NCBI RefSeq assembly: GCF_024298825.1
Contig: NZ_CP101153.1
Location: forward strand, 868,001-932,000
Direction: 5' to 3'
Length of the DNA: 64,000 nucleotides
DNA from: Haloglomus salinum
GTDB lineage: Archaea; Halobacteriota; Halobacteria; Halobacteriales; Haloarculaceae
Every line of letters begins with the position of its first letter. Position 1 is the stretch's first letter. The notes under the pieces were generated by a model. It saw nothing but the letters and a program-made list of their open reading frames with translations, had not been told where the DNA came from and made no database searches. Of the stretch, positions 53,546 to 62,030 are shown in pieces. The translations under genes were made by a program, and so were the position numbers.

Positions 53546-53929
53546 TCATCCCTCGCCGGCTGTCACGTCCGCCCCCGTTTCGTCCAGCACCCTGACCGTA
53601 TCACCCGGTTCGACCCCGTCGGCGGCACCAGCCGGGAGCTCGATGACGGTGTCCGCCTTCGCGCGGCCCGTTCCACGCCACGCCCGCATCCGCTCTACGG
53701 CCTGTACCTCGCCGTCGACGAGCCACACCGCGTCGATGTCGAACGGGACGAACACCATGTGCAGGCCCCGTGTCGTGACGCGGCCGAAGCGGAACACGAG
53801 CGCGAAGTCGTCCGGCACCGAGCGGCGGAACATGAGGCCGATACCCTGCGAGAAGAGCCCGTCGGCGAACTCGACGGTCGTCGCTAGCGTCCGCTCGGCC
53901 CCCGCCGCGGACTCGTGAGCGACACGCAC
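53546..53929 (-). CDS. DUF192 family protein
   Basis: A 127-residue small beta protein. Family marks are ADGLFSQGIGLMFRRSVPDD, FALVFRFGRV, GLHMVFVPFDIDAVWLVDGE, VIELPAGAADGVEPGDTVRV. The start is placed at GTG 53929 (RVAHESAAGAERTLATTVEF), which gives a family-like N-terminus; a TTG at 53956 would add nine residues. Function unknown; other members are secreted or membrane-tethered, but no signal is seen here. Confidence 0.87.
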   Translation of the reverse strand: MRVAHESAAGAERTLATTVEFADGLFSQGIGLMFRRSVPDDFALVFRFGRVTTRGLHMVFVPFDIDAVWLVDGEVQAVERMRAWRGTGRAKADTVIELPAGAADGVEPGDTVRVLDETGADVTAGEG

Positions 53930-54018
53930 GACGGAGGAGTCGCGAGGTCGAGCCAAATAGCTTGTGGGGAGTTCGAGTTCGGAGTGAAATCCGTTCCTTC
54001 GACCCGAATGCGAGATAT

Positions 54019-54047
54019 TATCCGATTAAGCGCCCGTTTAACGGATA
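54019..54047. promoter_or_regulatory. Imperfect inverted repeat
   Basis: TATCCG (54019-54024) and CGGATA (54042-54047) with inner TTAA on both sides form an imperfect palindrome in the 198-bp divergent region between DUF192 and the lipoprotein gene. It lies about 80 nt before the GTG at 54128. Possible operator; no protein can be named. Confidence 0.4.
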
Positions 54048-54127
54048 GTGTTTCGGCTCCCCGGCCACCGACGCTCGTCCCGCTAGCGGGCGAAGGGTTT
54101 AGCGGCCGGCGGCCGTCCTGCCCGGCA

Positions 54128-55576
54128 GTGCGCCCCGCCCTCCCCGCCGTCTGCTGTGCCCTCTTGCTGGTCCTCGCCGGGTGTAGCGTCGGATACGACG
54201 ACTCCGGGACGACCGAAACGGCGGTGCCGACACCCGGACCGACGGCCACGCCCGCGGACGGCAGTGGGCCCACATCGACCGCCACCGGCACAGCCACACC
54301 GGCTGCGTCGCCATCACCGACCCCGACATTCCCCGAGCCGACGGCCACCGCCATCGAGACGCCGACGGCGCCAACCACGCAGGAACCGGGCGGCCTCGGC
54401 GGCCTCTTCGGCGGGAGTGGCGAGGACTCCATCGCGGTCCAGGGCGGGGAGCTGCCCCTGGGCCCGACGCGGGTGTACGACCGGACCCGACGACTCCTCG
54501 GGACGGACGCCCCGCGCCCGAACGCGGTCCAGTTGCTGGACACCACCGGCAACACGACGCGGCCGCCCGAGTTCCAGCGTCTGCTCGGCCTCGAACAGAA
54601 CGTGACCGAGGTCGAGGCCGTCGCCTTCGTCGTCGGCCCCCGGACGGTCTACGTCAACAGCAACATCACCGACCGGCCGCCGTTCCTCGAGCACGTCCTC
54701 GCCCACGAGTTCACCCACACCATCCAGTTCCGGCGGGGCGACATCGGCCGCGTGACGGCAGCCACGGCGTCGGGGCCGGATGGCCGCTTCGCCAGTACCG
54801 CCGTCATCGAGGGCGGCGCGAGCTACGTCGAGGACCGCTACTGGCTGGCCTACATGGTGAACCGGTCGGCCCCCGGCCCGCGGCCGGCTCGCGACCTGGA
54901 GCGACGCTACCGGAACAGCGACGGCGCCGCGCGCTACGCCTTCGCGCCGTACTGGTTCGGCTACCGGTATCTGACGGCGACCGTCGACTCCCCCGCCGAC
55001 CTGTCCGCCGTGTACGCCGACCCGCCGACGACGAGCGAGCAGGTGCTCCACCCCGGTGTCCGCGACGAGCCGGTCCCCCTGAACATCACGCTCCGCGGCG
55101 AGACCGAGGGCGTCTGGCAGGAGACGTTCGCACCCCCGCGGGGCCGCGTCGGCGAGGCGTTCGTCCGGGTGGCGCTCGGTACCGAACTCCGCGACGAGCG
55201 GGCCGCCCGCGCCGCGGCCGGCTGGGGCAACGACACCCGCATCGCGTTCAACAACGAGAGCGGCGCCCGGGGCTACGCGTGGGTGCTGCGGTTCGACGAC
55301 GAGGGGAACGCCAGGGAGTTCGACGACGCCCTCGCCGACTACCTCGACGAACGGACCGGGACCGGTCCGCTGGCCGACGACCGGACCGGCCGCCAGTGGG
55401 CGACGACGCTCGACGGGCGGCCCATCGCCTATCGCCTCCGCCGGACGGACGACCGGACGGCGGTGCTGCTGCTCGGAACGCCGGCGTTCGCGGACGCTGA
55501 TACGACGACCGTCCGCGAGGTGGACGGGCGCGTGGTCGTCACGACCGACCGCGAGGCGGACCGCGAGAACGGGTAG
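54128..55576 (+). CDS. Hvo_1808-family surface lipoprotein with HExxH motif
   Basis: A 482-residue secreted protein. From GTG 54128 the N-terminus has a lipobox, ALLLVLAGC, so it is likely lipidated at Cys and held on the cell surface. A Thr/Pro/Ser stalk (about 25-95) precedes the folded part. HVLAHEFTHTIQFRRGD holds a zinc-protease-like HExxH with a downstream Glu in EGGASYVEDRYW, typical of the Hvo_1808 family. Activity has not been tested for that family to my knowledge. GTTTAG about 26 nt before the start may be its TATA box. Confidence 0.9.
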   Translation: MRPALPAVCCALLLVLAGCSVGYDDSGTTETAVPTPGPTATPADGSGPTSTATGTATPAASPSPTPTFPEPTATAIETPTAPTTQEPGGLGGLFGGSGEDSIAVQGGELPLGPTRVYDRTRRLLGTDAPRPNAVQLLDTTGNTTRPPEFQRLLGLEQNVTEVEAVAFVVGPRTVYVNSNITDRPPFLEHVLAHEFTHTIQFRRGDIGRVTAATASGPDGRFASTAVIEGGASYVEDRYWLAYMVNRSAPGPRPARDLERRYRNSDGAARYAFAPYWFGYRYLTATVDSPADLSAVYADPPTTSEQVLHPGVRDEPVPLNITLRGETEGVWQETFAPPRGRVGEAFVRVALGTELRDERAARAAAGWGNDTRIAFNNESGARGYAWVLRFDDEGNAREFDDALADYLDERTGTGPLADDRTGRQWATTLDGRPIAYRLRRTDDRTAVLLLGTPAFADADTTTVREVDGRVVVTTDREADRENG

Positions 55577-55582
55577 CGGCCG

Positions 55583-55741
55583 TTACAGGGTGAGCGCGAG
55601 CGGGACGCCGAAGACGAGCGCGAGGCCCACCAGCGCGACGACAAAGCCGATGGCGACCTGCCGGGCAGTGTACGCGCTCTGCGGGGCGGTCGTGCGGCCC
55701 TCGTCGTCGTCCTCGTGACCGTGGTCGTGGTCGTCTGCCAT
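55583..55741 (-). CDS. Small single-helix membrane protein
   Basis: A 52-residue protein: MADDHDHGHEDDDEGRTTAP followed by one hydrophobic helix (RQVAIGFVVALVGLALVFGV). The His/Asp-rich N-terminus could bind metal. ATG at 55741 is chosen; the frame extends upstream but without protein-like sequence. Convergent with the lipoprotein gene, 6 bp apart. Function unknown. Confidence 0.78.
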   Translation of the reverse strand: MADDHDHGHEDDDEGRTTAPQSAYTARQVAIGFVVALVGLALVFGVPLALTL

Positions 55742-55823
55742 ATCCGAGCCTCCGTCGGGGCGCACTTGCCAGTATCGGTCCGTGGTCGGCGTCGAAGGAG
55801 TACGGGGAAGCGCCTGGGGTGGG

Positions 55824-57281
55824 TCAGTCCGAACCGGTCGCGATGCGGTCGAGGACGGTATCGGGCATCTGCTTGCGCATCTCGGCGGGGATGTCCTCTG
55901 CGTCTATCGCGCCTGCGGGAACGTCCTCTGCGTCTATCGCGCCTGCGGGAACGTCCTCTGCGTCTATCGCGCCTGCGGGAACGTCCTCTGCGTCGACGGC
56001 ACCCGAGGGGATTCCCTCCCCGACATCGTCGGGGTCGACCTTCATCCCGGGACCGAACAGTTCGAGCGCGGAGTTGATGGTGGTCCAGTCACCCTTCTCG
56101 GCGGCCTCGCGGATGCTCTTGGTCGGCGCCGACAGCAACTGGTTGACCAGCGCGTCCGCCATCGCCTCGACGGCGGCCTCCTGCTCGTCGGTCAGACCGT
56201 CGGACTCCATCGTGGAGACGGCCTTGCCGACCTCGCGGGCCTTCACGCGCTCGGCGCCCTCGTACATGGCCGCGATGATCTGGTCGGCGCGCTTGCGCTT
56301 GTACTGGCTGAGGAGGTGGTCCAGTTCCTCGGCGACCATTGTCTCGACCCGGTCGGCGGCCTCGGCCCGGGCCTCCCGGGTCCGGTCGGTCACGTCCTCG
56401 AGCGCGTCGAGGTCGTGGACGGTCACGTTCTCGAGACCGTCGGCAGCGGGCGCCACGTCACGCGGCGAGGCGAGGTCGACGACGAACGTCTCGCCCGCCT
56501 CGGAGAGGTACTCGGCGTCGAGCACGTGCTCGTCGCTCCCGGTCGCCGTGAGGACGAGCCCGGCCGACGTGGCGGTCTCGGGGAGCGCTCTCAGTCCGAC
56601 CGCCCGGGCCGGCGTCTCCTCGACATCGCCGGCGAGGTGTTCGGCACGCTCGGGCGAGCGGTTCGCGACCGTCAGCGAGGCGACCTCGCCGTCGAGCGCG
56701 CGAACCGCGAGCGTCCCCATCTCCCCGGCGCCGACGACGAGCGCGTCCTCGGCCGAGAGGTCGCCGAGTTCGCGCTCGGCCAGCTCCACGGCGGCGCTCC
56801 CCAGCGAGACGACGCCCTCGTTGATGCCGGTCTCGTCACGGGCGCGCTCGCCGACGTGGAGCGCCTTCGTGAGGGCGTCCTCCAGCACGGGGCCGATGCC
56901 GCCGGCCTCGCGGGCCGTCACGAACGCACGCCGGACCTGGCCGATAATCTGGTCCTCGCCGAGGACGAGCGACTCCAGCCCGCACGCCACGCGGATGAGG
57001 TGTTCCAGCGACGCCTCGTGGTCGAGGTCGATGCGAGCGTCCTCTAGCCCGGCCGTGTAGCGGTCGAGCGCCGCGCGGCCCGTCGCCGCGTCGTCCGTGA
57101 CGACGTACGCCTCGACGCGGTTACAGGTCTGGAGACAGAACGCCTCGCGGACGCCCGGCTGGGAGAGGAGCGTCTCCACACCCCGGCACTGTGACTCGAC
57201 GGCGGCCCGTTCGATGTGGTCGAGACTGGCATGCCGGTGGGAGATGCTGACGCCGGAGACCAGGCCAGTTGGAACAGTCAT
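55824..57281 (-). CDS. hemA: Glutamyl-tRNA reductase with C-terminal decapeptide repeats
   Basis: A 485-residue enzyme reducing glutamyl-tRNA to glutamate-1-semialdehyde, the first step of tetrapyrrole synthesis. The catalytic Cys lies in FCLQTCNRVEAYVV, followed by LESLVLGEDQIIGQVRRAF and the NADP loop LVVGAGEMGTLAVRAL. Residues about 420-460 hold near-identical decapeptides AGAIDAEDVP, after a diverged first one, inserted before the C-terminal MRKQMPDTVLDRI. It overlaps the next gene upstream by four bases (ATGA). ATG at 57281. Confidence 0.96.
   Translation of the reverse strand: MTVPTGLVSGVSISHRHASLDHIERAAVESQCRGVETLLSQPGVREAFCLQTCNRVEAYVVTDDAATGRAALDRYTAGLEDARIDLDHEASLEHLIRVACGLESLVLGEDQIIGQVRRAFVTAREAGGIGPVLEDALTKALHVGERARDETGINEGVVSLGSAAVELAERELGDLSAEDALVVGAGEMGTLAVRALDGEVASLTVANRSPERAEHLAGDVEETPARAVGLRALPETATSAGLVLTATGSDEHVLDAEYLSEAGETFVVDLASPRDVAPAADGLENVTVHDLDALEDVTDRTREARAEAADRVETMVAEELDHLLSQYKRKRADQIIAAMYEGAERVKAREVGKAVSTMESDGLTDEQEAAVEAMADALVNQLLSAPTKSIREAAEKGDWTTINSALELFGPGMKVDPDDVGEGIPSGAVDAEDVPAGAIDAEDVPAGAIDAEDVPAGAIDAEDIPAEMRKQMPDTVLDRIATGSD
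55891..56010 (-). repeat. Four tandem 30-bp repeats in hemA
   Basis: Units at 55921-55950 and 55951-55980 are identical; 55891-55920 differs by one base, and 55981-56010 is a diverged fourth unit. Each codes for a decapeptide of the type DAEDVPAGAI. The unit is a multiple of three, so changes in copy number keep the frame. Confidence 0.9.
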
Positions 57282-57952
57282 TCGTCACCTACCACCTCGG
57301 AAACGACCTCGGTGGCTCTTTTCCGGCCGTTGGCACTACCCGTACCTAAAGCCTTCCAAACGTTCGAGTCGCGAACCACCCGCCGGACGGCGGTTCGCCG
57401 GAGCCCGGAGTCGACCCCGCGTTCCTGCAGGTCCGCCCGGATGCCACCGGTCAACTCGGCCATCGCGCCGGCCCCCGCGAGTTCCGTCTCCAGCCGCTCG
57501 CGGAGGTGCTTCGAGAGCGCCGGGCTGGCCCCGCCGGTCGCGAGGCTCGCGACGACGGGCTCGTCGCGCACCGTCGCCGGGACGACCACCTCACCGACGG
57601 GCCGACGGTCGGTCCCCGAGCGGTCGGCCCGGTTGTAGAGGACGCCTCGCTCGTCGGCCGCTTCCCCGACGGCCGCGTTCAGGTCGGCGTCGTCGGTGGC
57701 AGCCACGACCAGCGCCGGCTCGACGCGGTCGAACCAGTCGGGCACCGCGTCGGGCGTGGGCGCCGCGCGGACGAACTCCACCGTCCCATCCGTATCGGCG
57801 TCACCCTCGGGTTCGAACCCGTCCGTGAACTCGGGACTGACGACCACGACCCGCGCCTCGCGGGCGAAGCGACGAGCCTTGCGCGCCCCGACGGGACCGC
57901 CCCCGAAGACGAGGACCGTCTCCCCGCGGAAATCGTGGTGGAGCGGAATCAT
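57278..57952 (-). CDS. Precorrin-2 dehydrogenase/sirohydrochlorin ferrochelatase-like
   Basis: A 224-residue protein of the CysG N-terminal/Met8p type: NAD-binding VLVFGGGPVGARKARRFARE (residues 14-33), then LVVAATDDADLNAAVGEAAD and VASLATGGASPALSKHLRER. It oxidises precorrin-2 to sirohydrochlorin and may insert iron, leading to siroheme. It overlaps hemA by four bases and abuts the next gene with no gap, so all three are one heme operon. Confidence 0.93.
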   Translation of the reverse strand: MIPLHHDFRGETVLVFGGGPVGARKARRFAREARVVVVSPEFTDGFEPEGDADTDGTVEFVRAAPTPDAVPDWFDRVEPALVVAATDDADLNAAVGEAADERGVLYNRADRSGTDRRPVGEVVVPATVRDEPVVASLATGGASPALSKHLRERLETELAGAGAMAELTGGIRADLQERGVDSGLRRTAVRRVVRDSNVWKALGTGSANGRKRATEVVSEVVGDE

Positions 57953-59059
57953 CTAGTCGTCGCCGACCTCCGTCTCCGCGGAGTCGGCAGGAGCGCCCTC
58001 GGTGTTCGCGTCGGCGCGCTCGTCGAGCCGGATACCGGTCTTCTTCAGGATGCGCGTCGAGAACAGCGTGTCCCAGTCGTCCTCGCCGACGTCCCAGAAC
58101 TCGGCCATCCGCTCCCGTACCTGCTGGACGCGCTCGTCGCTCTCAGCCTCGCTGCGGCCGTGGGTCATCGCGAAGAAGTTGTACGGCCAGACGCCCTCGT
58201 GGCGCGGGCGCTCGTAGCAGTGCGTGACGAAGTCGAGAGCGGCGATAGCGGGGCCCACCTCGTCAACCACGTCGTCGGGAACGTTCCAGACGGTCATGCC
58301 GTTCTCCGTGTACCCCAGCGCGTAGTGATTGGGCACGACGCCGACACGCCGGACCTTCCCCTCCACGTCGAAGCGCTGGAGCGTCGCCAGCACCCACTCG
58401 ACCGGCTGGTCAATCTCGCTCGCGACATCCGCGTACGGTGTCGCCGTGAGGGGCAGGCCGTCCTGCACCGCAAGCACGAGGTCGCGCTCGCGGGGCGTGA
58501 GGTGGTCGCGGTCGGTCGGCGCCACGTCCGGACCCAGGCCCGAGAGGTCCACGTCGCCCTCCTCGATAGGCCCGTCGACGAGGAACTTGGCCTCGACACG
58601 GAACTCCTGCTGTTTCGGGAGGTTGTACGTCTCCTGGCCCGTCTCGGCCTCGATTGCGTCCAGCACCTCGCGCACGCGGTCGGCGTCGGCGACGCTGACG
58701 ACGAACCACATGTTGAGATGAGGGTGCTCGCGCTCGTAGTTGTGTGCGACCTCGCGGTGCGCGTTGACCTGCTCGGCCACCGCCTCGTAGCGGTCCTCGG
58801 GCGCGTGCATCGCGACCAGCGTCGCGGCGCCACCGATAGCCTCGGCGTTGACGAGCGCGCCGAATCGCGTCAGTGTGCCGGCCTCGTCCATCGCCCGGAT
58901 GCGGGCCAGCAGCTCGTCGGCGTCGATGTCGATGTCGCGCTCGCGGAGCGCAGCCGCAGCGGGCTCGAAGGGGCGCTCGGCGACGGGGAACCCGCCCTGG
59001 AAGGCGTTGACGATCGCGCGGTCGACCCGGTCGAGCGACGGGTCGGCGTCCTCGCTCAT
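57953..59059 (-). CDS. AhbA/AhbB-type siroheme decarboxylase
   Basis: A 368-residue protein with two Lrp/AsnC-like halves, the fold of siroheme decarboxylase (Ahb pathway: siroheme to didecarboxysiroheme to heme). Each half has a helix-turn-helix-like start (VDRAIVNAFQGGFPVAERPF; DLVLAVQDGLPLTATPYADV) and a RAM-like domain with HLNMWFVVSVADADRV and HYALGYTENGMTVWNVPD. Fused and long form is usual in haloarchaea. Position next to precorrin-2 dehydrogenase supports this over a transcription factor. The stop TAG directly precedes the next ATG. Confidence 0.9.
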   Translation of the reverse strand: MSEDADPSLDRVDRAIVNAFQGGFPVAERPFEPAAAALRERDIDIDADELLARIRAMDEAGTLTRFGALVNAEAIGGAATLVAMHAPEDRYEAVAEQVNAHREVAHNYEREHPHLNMWFVVSVADADRVREVLDAIEAETGQETYNLPKQQEFRVEAKFLVDGPIEEGDVDLSGLGPDVAPTDRDHLTPRERDLVLAVQDGLPLTATPYADVASEIDQPVEWVLATLQRFDVEGKVRRVGVVPNHYALGYTENGMTVWNVPDDVVDEVGPAIAALDFVTHCYERPRHEGVWPYNFFAMTHGRSEAESDERVQQVRERMAEFWDVGEDDWDTLFSTRILKKTGIRLDERADANTEGAPADSAETEVGDD

Positions 59060-59102
59060 ACCCGGAACTCGGGGGCAGAGTCGGATAAGCGTCGCGTTCC
59101 CG

Positions 59103-59519
59103 TCAGTCGCCGTCGCCACGAACGCCGACAACGCTGTCCACGTGGTCGAGGGTCTCGACCGCCGCGACGACGCCGTCCTGGTCGACGACGGCCTCGTAGT
59201 AGATGACGACGGCGTAGTGGCCCTCACGGAGCAACTGCTGGCACTCCCAGACGAACTCCTCGCCGTCCAGCGTGAGCCCCTGATGCTGGTTGACGCCGAA
59301 TTCGGGGTCGTCGTTGCCGGAGTAGACGTAGGTGTCCTCGGGCACGATGTCGGGGTGGTGCTCGGCGATGCGGTCGCCGGCGTCGAGGGTGAGCTGGTGG
59401 AGCGCGGGCTCGTCCTCGCCCGAGAGGTCCGTGTGGACGATGATACCGTTGAGTTCGATATCGCCAGGCTCTAGCAGCGCACGCGTCCGCTGGTAGAGGT
59501 CCTCGTCGATGGTCTCCAT
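59103..59519 (-). CDS. Uncharacterised haloarchaeal protein, possibly DUF5778
   Basis: A 138-residue soluble protein. Start METIDEDLYQRTRALLEPGD, then VHTDLSGEDEPALHQLTLDA, YVYSGNDDPEFGVNQHQGLT and a C-terminal REGHYAVVIYYEAVVDQDGV unit. The alpha/beta pattern resembles the family I recall as DUF5778, not certain. It is upstream of the siroheme decarboxylase by 43 bp on the same strand, possibly in the heme operon. ATG at 59519. Confidence 0.82.
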   Translation of the reverse strand: METIDEDLYQRTRALLEPGDIELNGIIVHTDLSGEDEPALHQLTLDAGDRIAEHHPDIVPEDTYVYSGNDDPEFGVNQHQGLTLDGEEFVWECQQLLREGHYAVVIYYEAVVDQDGVVAAVETLDHVDSVVGVRGDGD

Positions 59520-59740
59520 GCCGACGGGTTCACCACGGCCGGATAAACCGCTAGCGGTCGCCGACGGCTGCCGGCCGGGGCGAGGCCGGAAGCAGTCGAT
59601 GTCATATCGGCCGGGGCTGGAAGACAGAGCGAACTGAAGTGGCGAGTGCTGCGGCTCACCGGCTATGACTGCGCGCCCGCGACAAGTCGCGCGACCGCGC
59701 CGCAGTTCCGTGCCGCTACGTCTCCGTGGTCGTCTGTCCT

Positions 59741-59935
59741 TCAGACGCGGGTCGGGTTCTGGGCCCGGGGGCCCTTCTCGGACTCGACGATGTCGAACTC
59801 GAGCTCCTCGCCCTCTTCGAGGTCGGGACCCTCGATGTCGTCCATGTGGACGAACACGTCCTCGTCCGCCTCGTCAGTCTCGATGAAACCGTAGCCGCCA
59901 GTGTCGTTGAAGAACACGACCTTACCAGTCGCCAT
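59741..59935 (-). CDS. cspA: Cold-shock domain protein
   Basis: A 64-residue single CSD protein, a five-strand RNA chaperone. RNP motifs are visible: GKVVFFNDTGGYGFIET and DVFVHMDDIEG, and ends KGPRAQNPTRV. Cytosolic nucleic-acid binding. ATG at 59935; promoter at 59961-59970. The symbol is by homology. Confidence 0.96.
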   Translation of the reverse strand: MATGKVVFFNDTGGYGFIETDEADEDVFVHMDDIEGPDLEEGEELEFDIVESEKGPRAQNPTRV

Positions 59936-59960
59936 TGCAACTCTCTGGTGGATACGCCTG

Positions 59961-59970
59961 TATAAAAAGC
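59961..59970 (-). promoter_or_regulatory. TATA box of the cold-shock gene
   Basis: GCTTTTTATA on the minus strand, 26-35 nt before the ATG at 59935, is one of the clearest boxes in the window. Confidence 0.6.
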
Positions 59971-60065
59971 CTGCGACCATCGGTACCGCCACGACGGCCC
60001 GTCCGGCATGAACACCCGGTATGACCAGTCAAAAGACCCATACTTGCCGGGCGTCCGGTTCGCAT

Positions 60066-60992
60066 ATGACCGGGTGGCTGCGCCGGCGCGCGCTCGCGCT
60101 GTACGAACACCTGCTGGAGCGCGAACTGGACGGCGCGCCGGAACACGTCGCCGTCATCCAGGACGGGAACCGCCGCTACGCCCGTCAGTCGGGCGACGAG
60201 GCGACCGAGGGCCACCGCGCCGGCGCGCAGACGACCGAGCAGATGCTCCACTGGTGCAACGAACTCGGGGTGCGAGAGCTCACTCTCTACGCCTTCTCGA
60301 CGGAGAACTTCGAGCGCCCGCCCGAGGAGCGCGAACACCTGTTCGACCTCATCGAGGACAAACTCCGGGAGTTCGCCGACCGCGAGGAGGTCCACGAGAA
60401 CGAGGTCCGCATCCGCGCCATCGGTGAACTCGACCGACTCCCGCCCCGCGTCCGTGACGCCATCGACTACGCCGACCGCCGGACCGGCGACTACGACGAG
60501 TTCCACCTCAACATCGCGCTCGCCTACGGTGGCCGCGCGGAACTGCTGAGCGCGGCCCGTGACCTCGCCGAGGACGTGTCCGCCGGTGACCTCGACCCCG
60601 CCGATATCGACGTCGAAACCATCGAAACACAGCTGTACGAGGGGCCCGCGCGCGCCGTCGACCTCATCATCCGCACCGGCGGCGACGAGCGCACCTCGAA
60701 CTTCCTCCCGTGGCACGCCAACGGCAACGAGGCCGCCGTCTTCTTCTGCTCACCGTACTGGCCGGAGTTCCGCCGCGTCGATTTCCTCCGGGCGGTCCGG
60801 ACCTACCAGGCCCGCGAGGCCTCGTGGCGTCGCACCCGTGCCGAGCGTGCCGTCGCGCTCCTGCGCGCGGTCGGGGACGCCGAACTCGGCGAGGCGCGAC
60901 GGGTTCTGGGTCGGGTCCGTGACCGGGCGGAGACCGAGGACCACGAGCTGGACCTGCCCGAGGCCGACGCGGCTGTCGAGACGGCCGACTGA
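60066..60992 (+). CDS. uppS: Cis-prenyltransferase (polyprenyl diphosphate synthase)
   Basis: A 308-residue UPP/DHDDS-type enzyme that adds isopentenyl diphosphate in cis to make the dolichol-like carrier for glycans. Signatures: VAVIQDGNRRYARQSGDEAT (active-site Asp), TLYAFSTENFERPPEE and DLIIRTGGDERTSNFLPWHA. ATG at 60066 (MTGWLRRRALALYEHLLERE) is preferred over one 45 bases upstream because promoter-like AAAAGACC at 60031-60038 would lie inside the longer version. Confidence 0.93.
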   Translation: MTGWLRRRALALYEHLLERELDGAPEHVAVIQDGNRRYARQSGDEATEGHRAGAQTTEQMLHWCNELGVRELTLYAFSTENFERPPEEREHLFDLIEDKLREFADREEVHENEVRIRAIGELDRLPPRVRDAIDYADRRTGDYDEFHLNIALAYGGRAELLSAARDLAEDVSAGDLDPADIDVETIETQLYEGPARAVDLIIRTGGDERTSNFLPWHANGNEAAVFFCSPYWPEFRRVDFLRAVRTYQAREASWRRTRAERAVALLRAVGDAELGEARRVLGRVRDRAETEDHELDLPEADAAVETAD

Positions 60993-61007
60993 GCGACGGC
61001 GACAGAT

Positions 61008-61856
61008 CTACTTCGGTGGCCGCAGGCGGTAGTAGCGTCGGTTCAGCTCGAACATGTACCCCTCCCGCATCGACTTCAGCACCGCGTAGGTGAGAAAGCC
61101 CCCGACGAACGGGAGCAGGAACGTCAGGTCGAACAGCAGGTGCGGTGCCACCGGGACGAGGTTCTTCGCAGAGTACGCGGCGATGGTGAACGCGAAGATG
61201 ACGCCGGAGACGCCGACCGCCGCCCAGAACGGCTGCTCGACGGGCCGCCGGGCCGCACCCTTGTTCAGGAACGGCACGATGGCGATGAACCCGACCACGA
61301 CCAGGTTGGCGACGACGCCGTAGGTCCGGTCGGCCATCAGCTTCTCCCCGCCCAGCAGCGCCAGGTCCGGGTTCAGCGGCCCCAGCTTGAGCAGCCCGAA
61401 CGACCAGTACAGATACCAGTCCGGCAGGATGACCGCCGGCGTCTGATTCGGGTTGGACGGTGCCCCGATATGTGGTGGAAGGGCGGCTGCGAGGAAGACG
61501 ACCATACCGACGAAGAAACTCGTCAGCGCGAGATTCCGGATCATCTCGTGGGGCCACACCGGGAACGCCAGCACGTCGCGTTCGACGTAGTCGCTCTCGG
61601 TTCGCAGGTCCTGGTCCTCGCGCCGGGCCCGCTCGAAGTACTCGTAGGTCACCTGCGAGAGGCCCTGGGTGCGCTCCTTGCGCTCGCCCCAGGTCGGTGT
61701 CTCGTCGTCCGGGGCGACGATACCGCTCCCGTCGGCGGCGGCCTCCTTGCCGCCGTCAGAGCGGACCTCTGACGACGTTCGGCTCGCGTCGCTCGCCTCG
61801 CCGTCGTCGGTCCGGGGCTGGTCTCGGTCCGTCTGCTCGTGGGAATCGTGGGTCAT
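61008..61856 (-). CDS. Cytochrome b C-terminal subunit (bc1/b6f subunit IV type)
   Basis: A 282-residue protein. The first 65 residues are acidic, low-complexity; then four to five helices. PDWYLYW contains the quinol-site motif of cytochrome b subunit IV (PEWY in most), with the surrounding LPDWYLYWSFGLLKLGPLN. The C-terminal segment LLPFVGGFLTYAVLKSMREG is the last helix. It needs a partner with the heme-binding cytochrome b half and a Rieske protein; neither is in the window. ATG at 61856, gap 15 bp to the convergent uppS. Confidence 0.9.
   Translation of the reverse strand: MTHDSHEQTDRDQPRTDDGEASDASRTSSEVRSDGGKEAAADGSGIVAPDDETPTWGERKERTQGLSQVTYEYFERARREDQDLRTESDYVERDVLAFPVWPHEMIRNLALTSFFVGMVVFLAAALPPHIGAPSNPNQTPAVILPDWYLYWSFGLLKLGPLNPDLALLGGEKLMADRTYGVVANLVVVGFIAIVPFLNKGAARRPVEQPFWAAVGVSGVIFAFTIAAYSAKNLVPVAPHLLFDLTFLLPFVGGFLTYAVLKSMREGYMFELNRRYYRLRPPK
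61734..61773 (-). repeat. Palindromic patch in the N-terminus of the cytochrome b gene
   Basis: GGCGGC (61734-61739)/GCCGCC (61749-61754) and GTCAGAG (61755-61761)/CTCTGAC (61767-61773) form two adjacent hairpins inside the acidic N-terminal extension. On the minus strand this encodes TSSEVRSDGGKEAA. It may be another in-frame palindromic insert; direct repeats at its ends are not clear. Confidence 0.4.
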
Positions 61857-62000
61857 TCGTTGGAGGGTGCGTTGTCTCTGCAGTTTACGGCCCGGTGCGG
61901 GCAGCTGGGTCGTCCGGGACGTGGCAGGGCAGTTCCGCCGTCGTCTAGCTCCGCGTACGGGAGGCAGGGACGACACACTGCTGGAGGTCATCCGGATGGC

Positions 62001-62008
62001 TTTAAGTC
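62001..62008 (+). promoter_or_regulatory. TATA-like box for the HTH-10 regulator
   Basis: TTTAAGTC lies 23-30 nt before the ATG at 62031. Confidence 0.55.
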
Positions 62009-62030
62009 GAGGACTCGGATACCCGTGGAC

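Noticed and set aside
53930-53956. TTG start at 53956 for the DUF192 gene
   Set aside because: GTG 53929 gives a family-like N-terminus; the nine extra residues have no support.
57953-59059. Lrp/AsnC transcription factor
   Set aside because: Two fused AsnC-like halves and position in a heme operon beside precorrin-2 dehydrogenase fit siroheme decarboxylase better.
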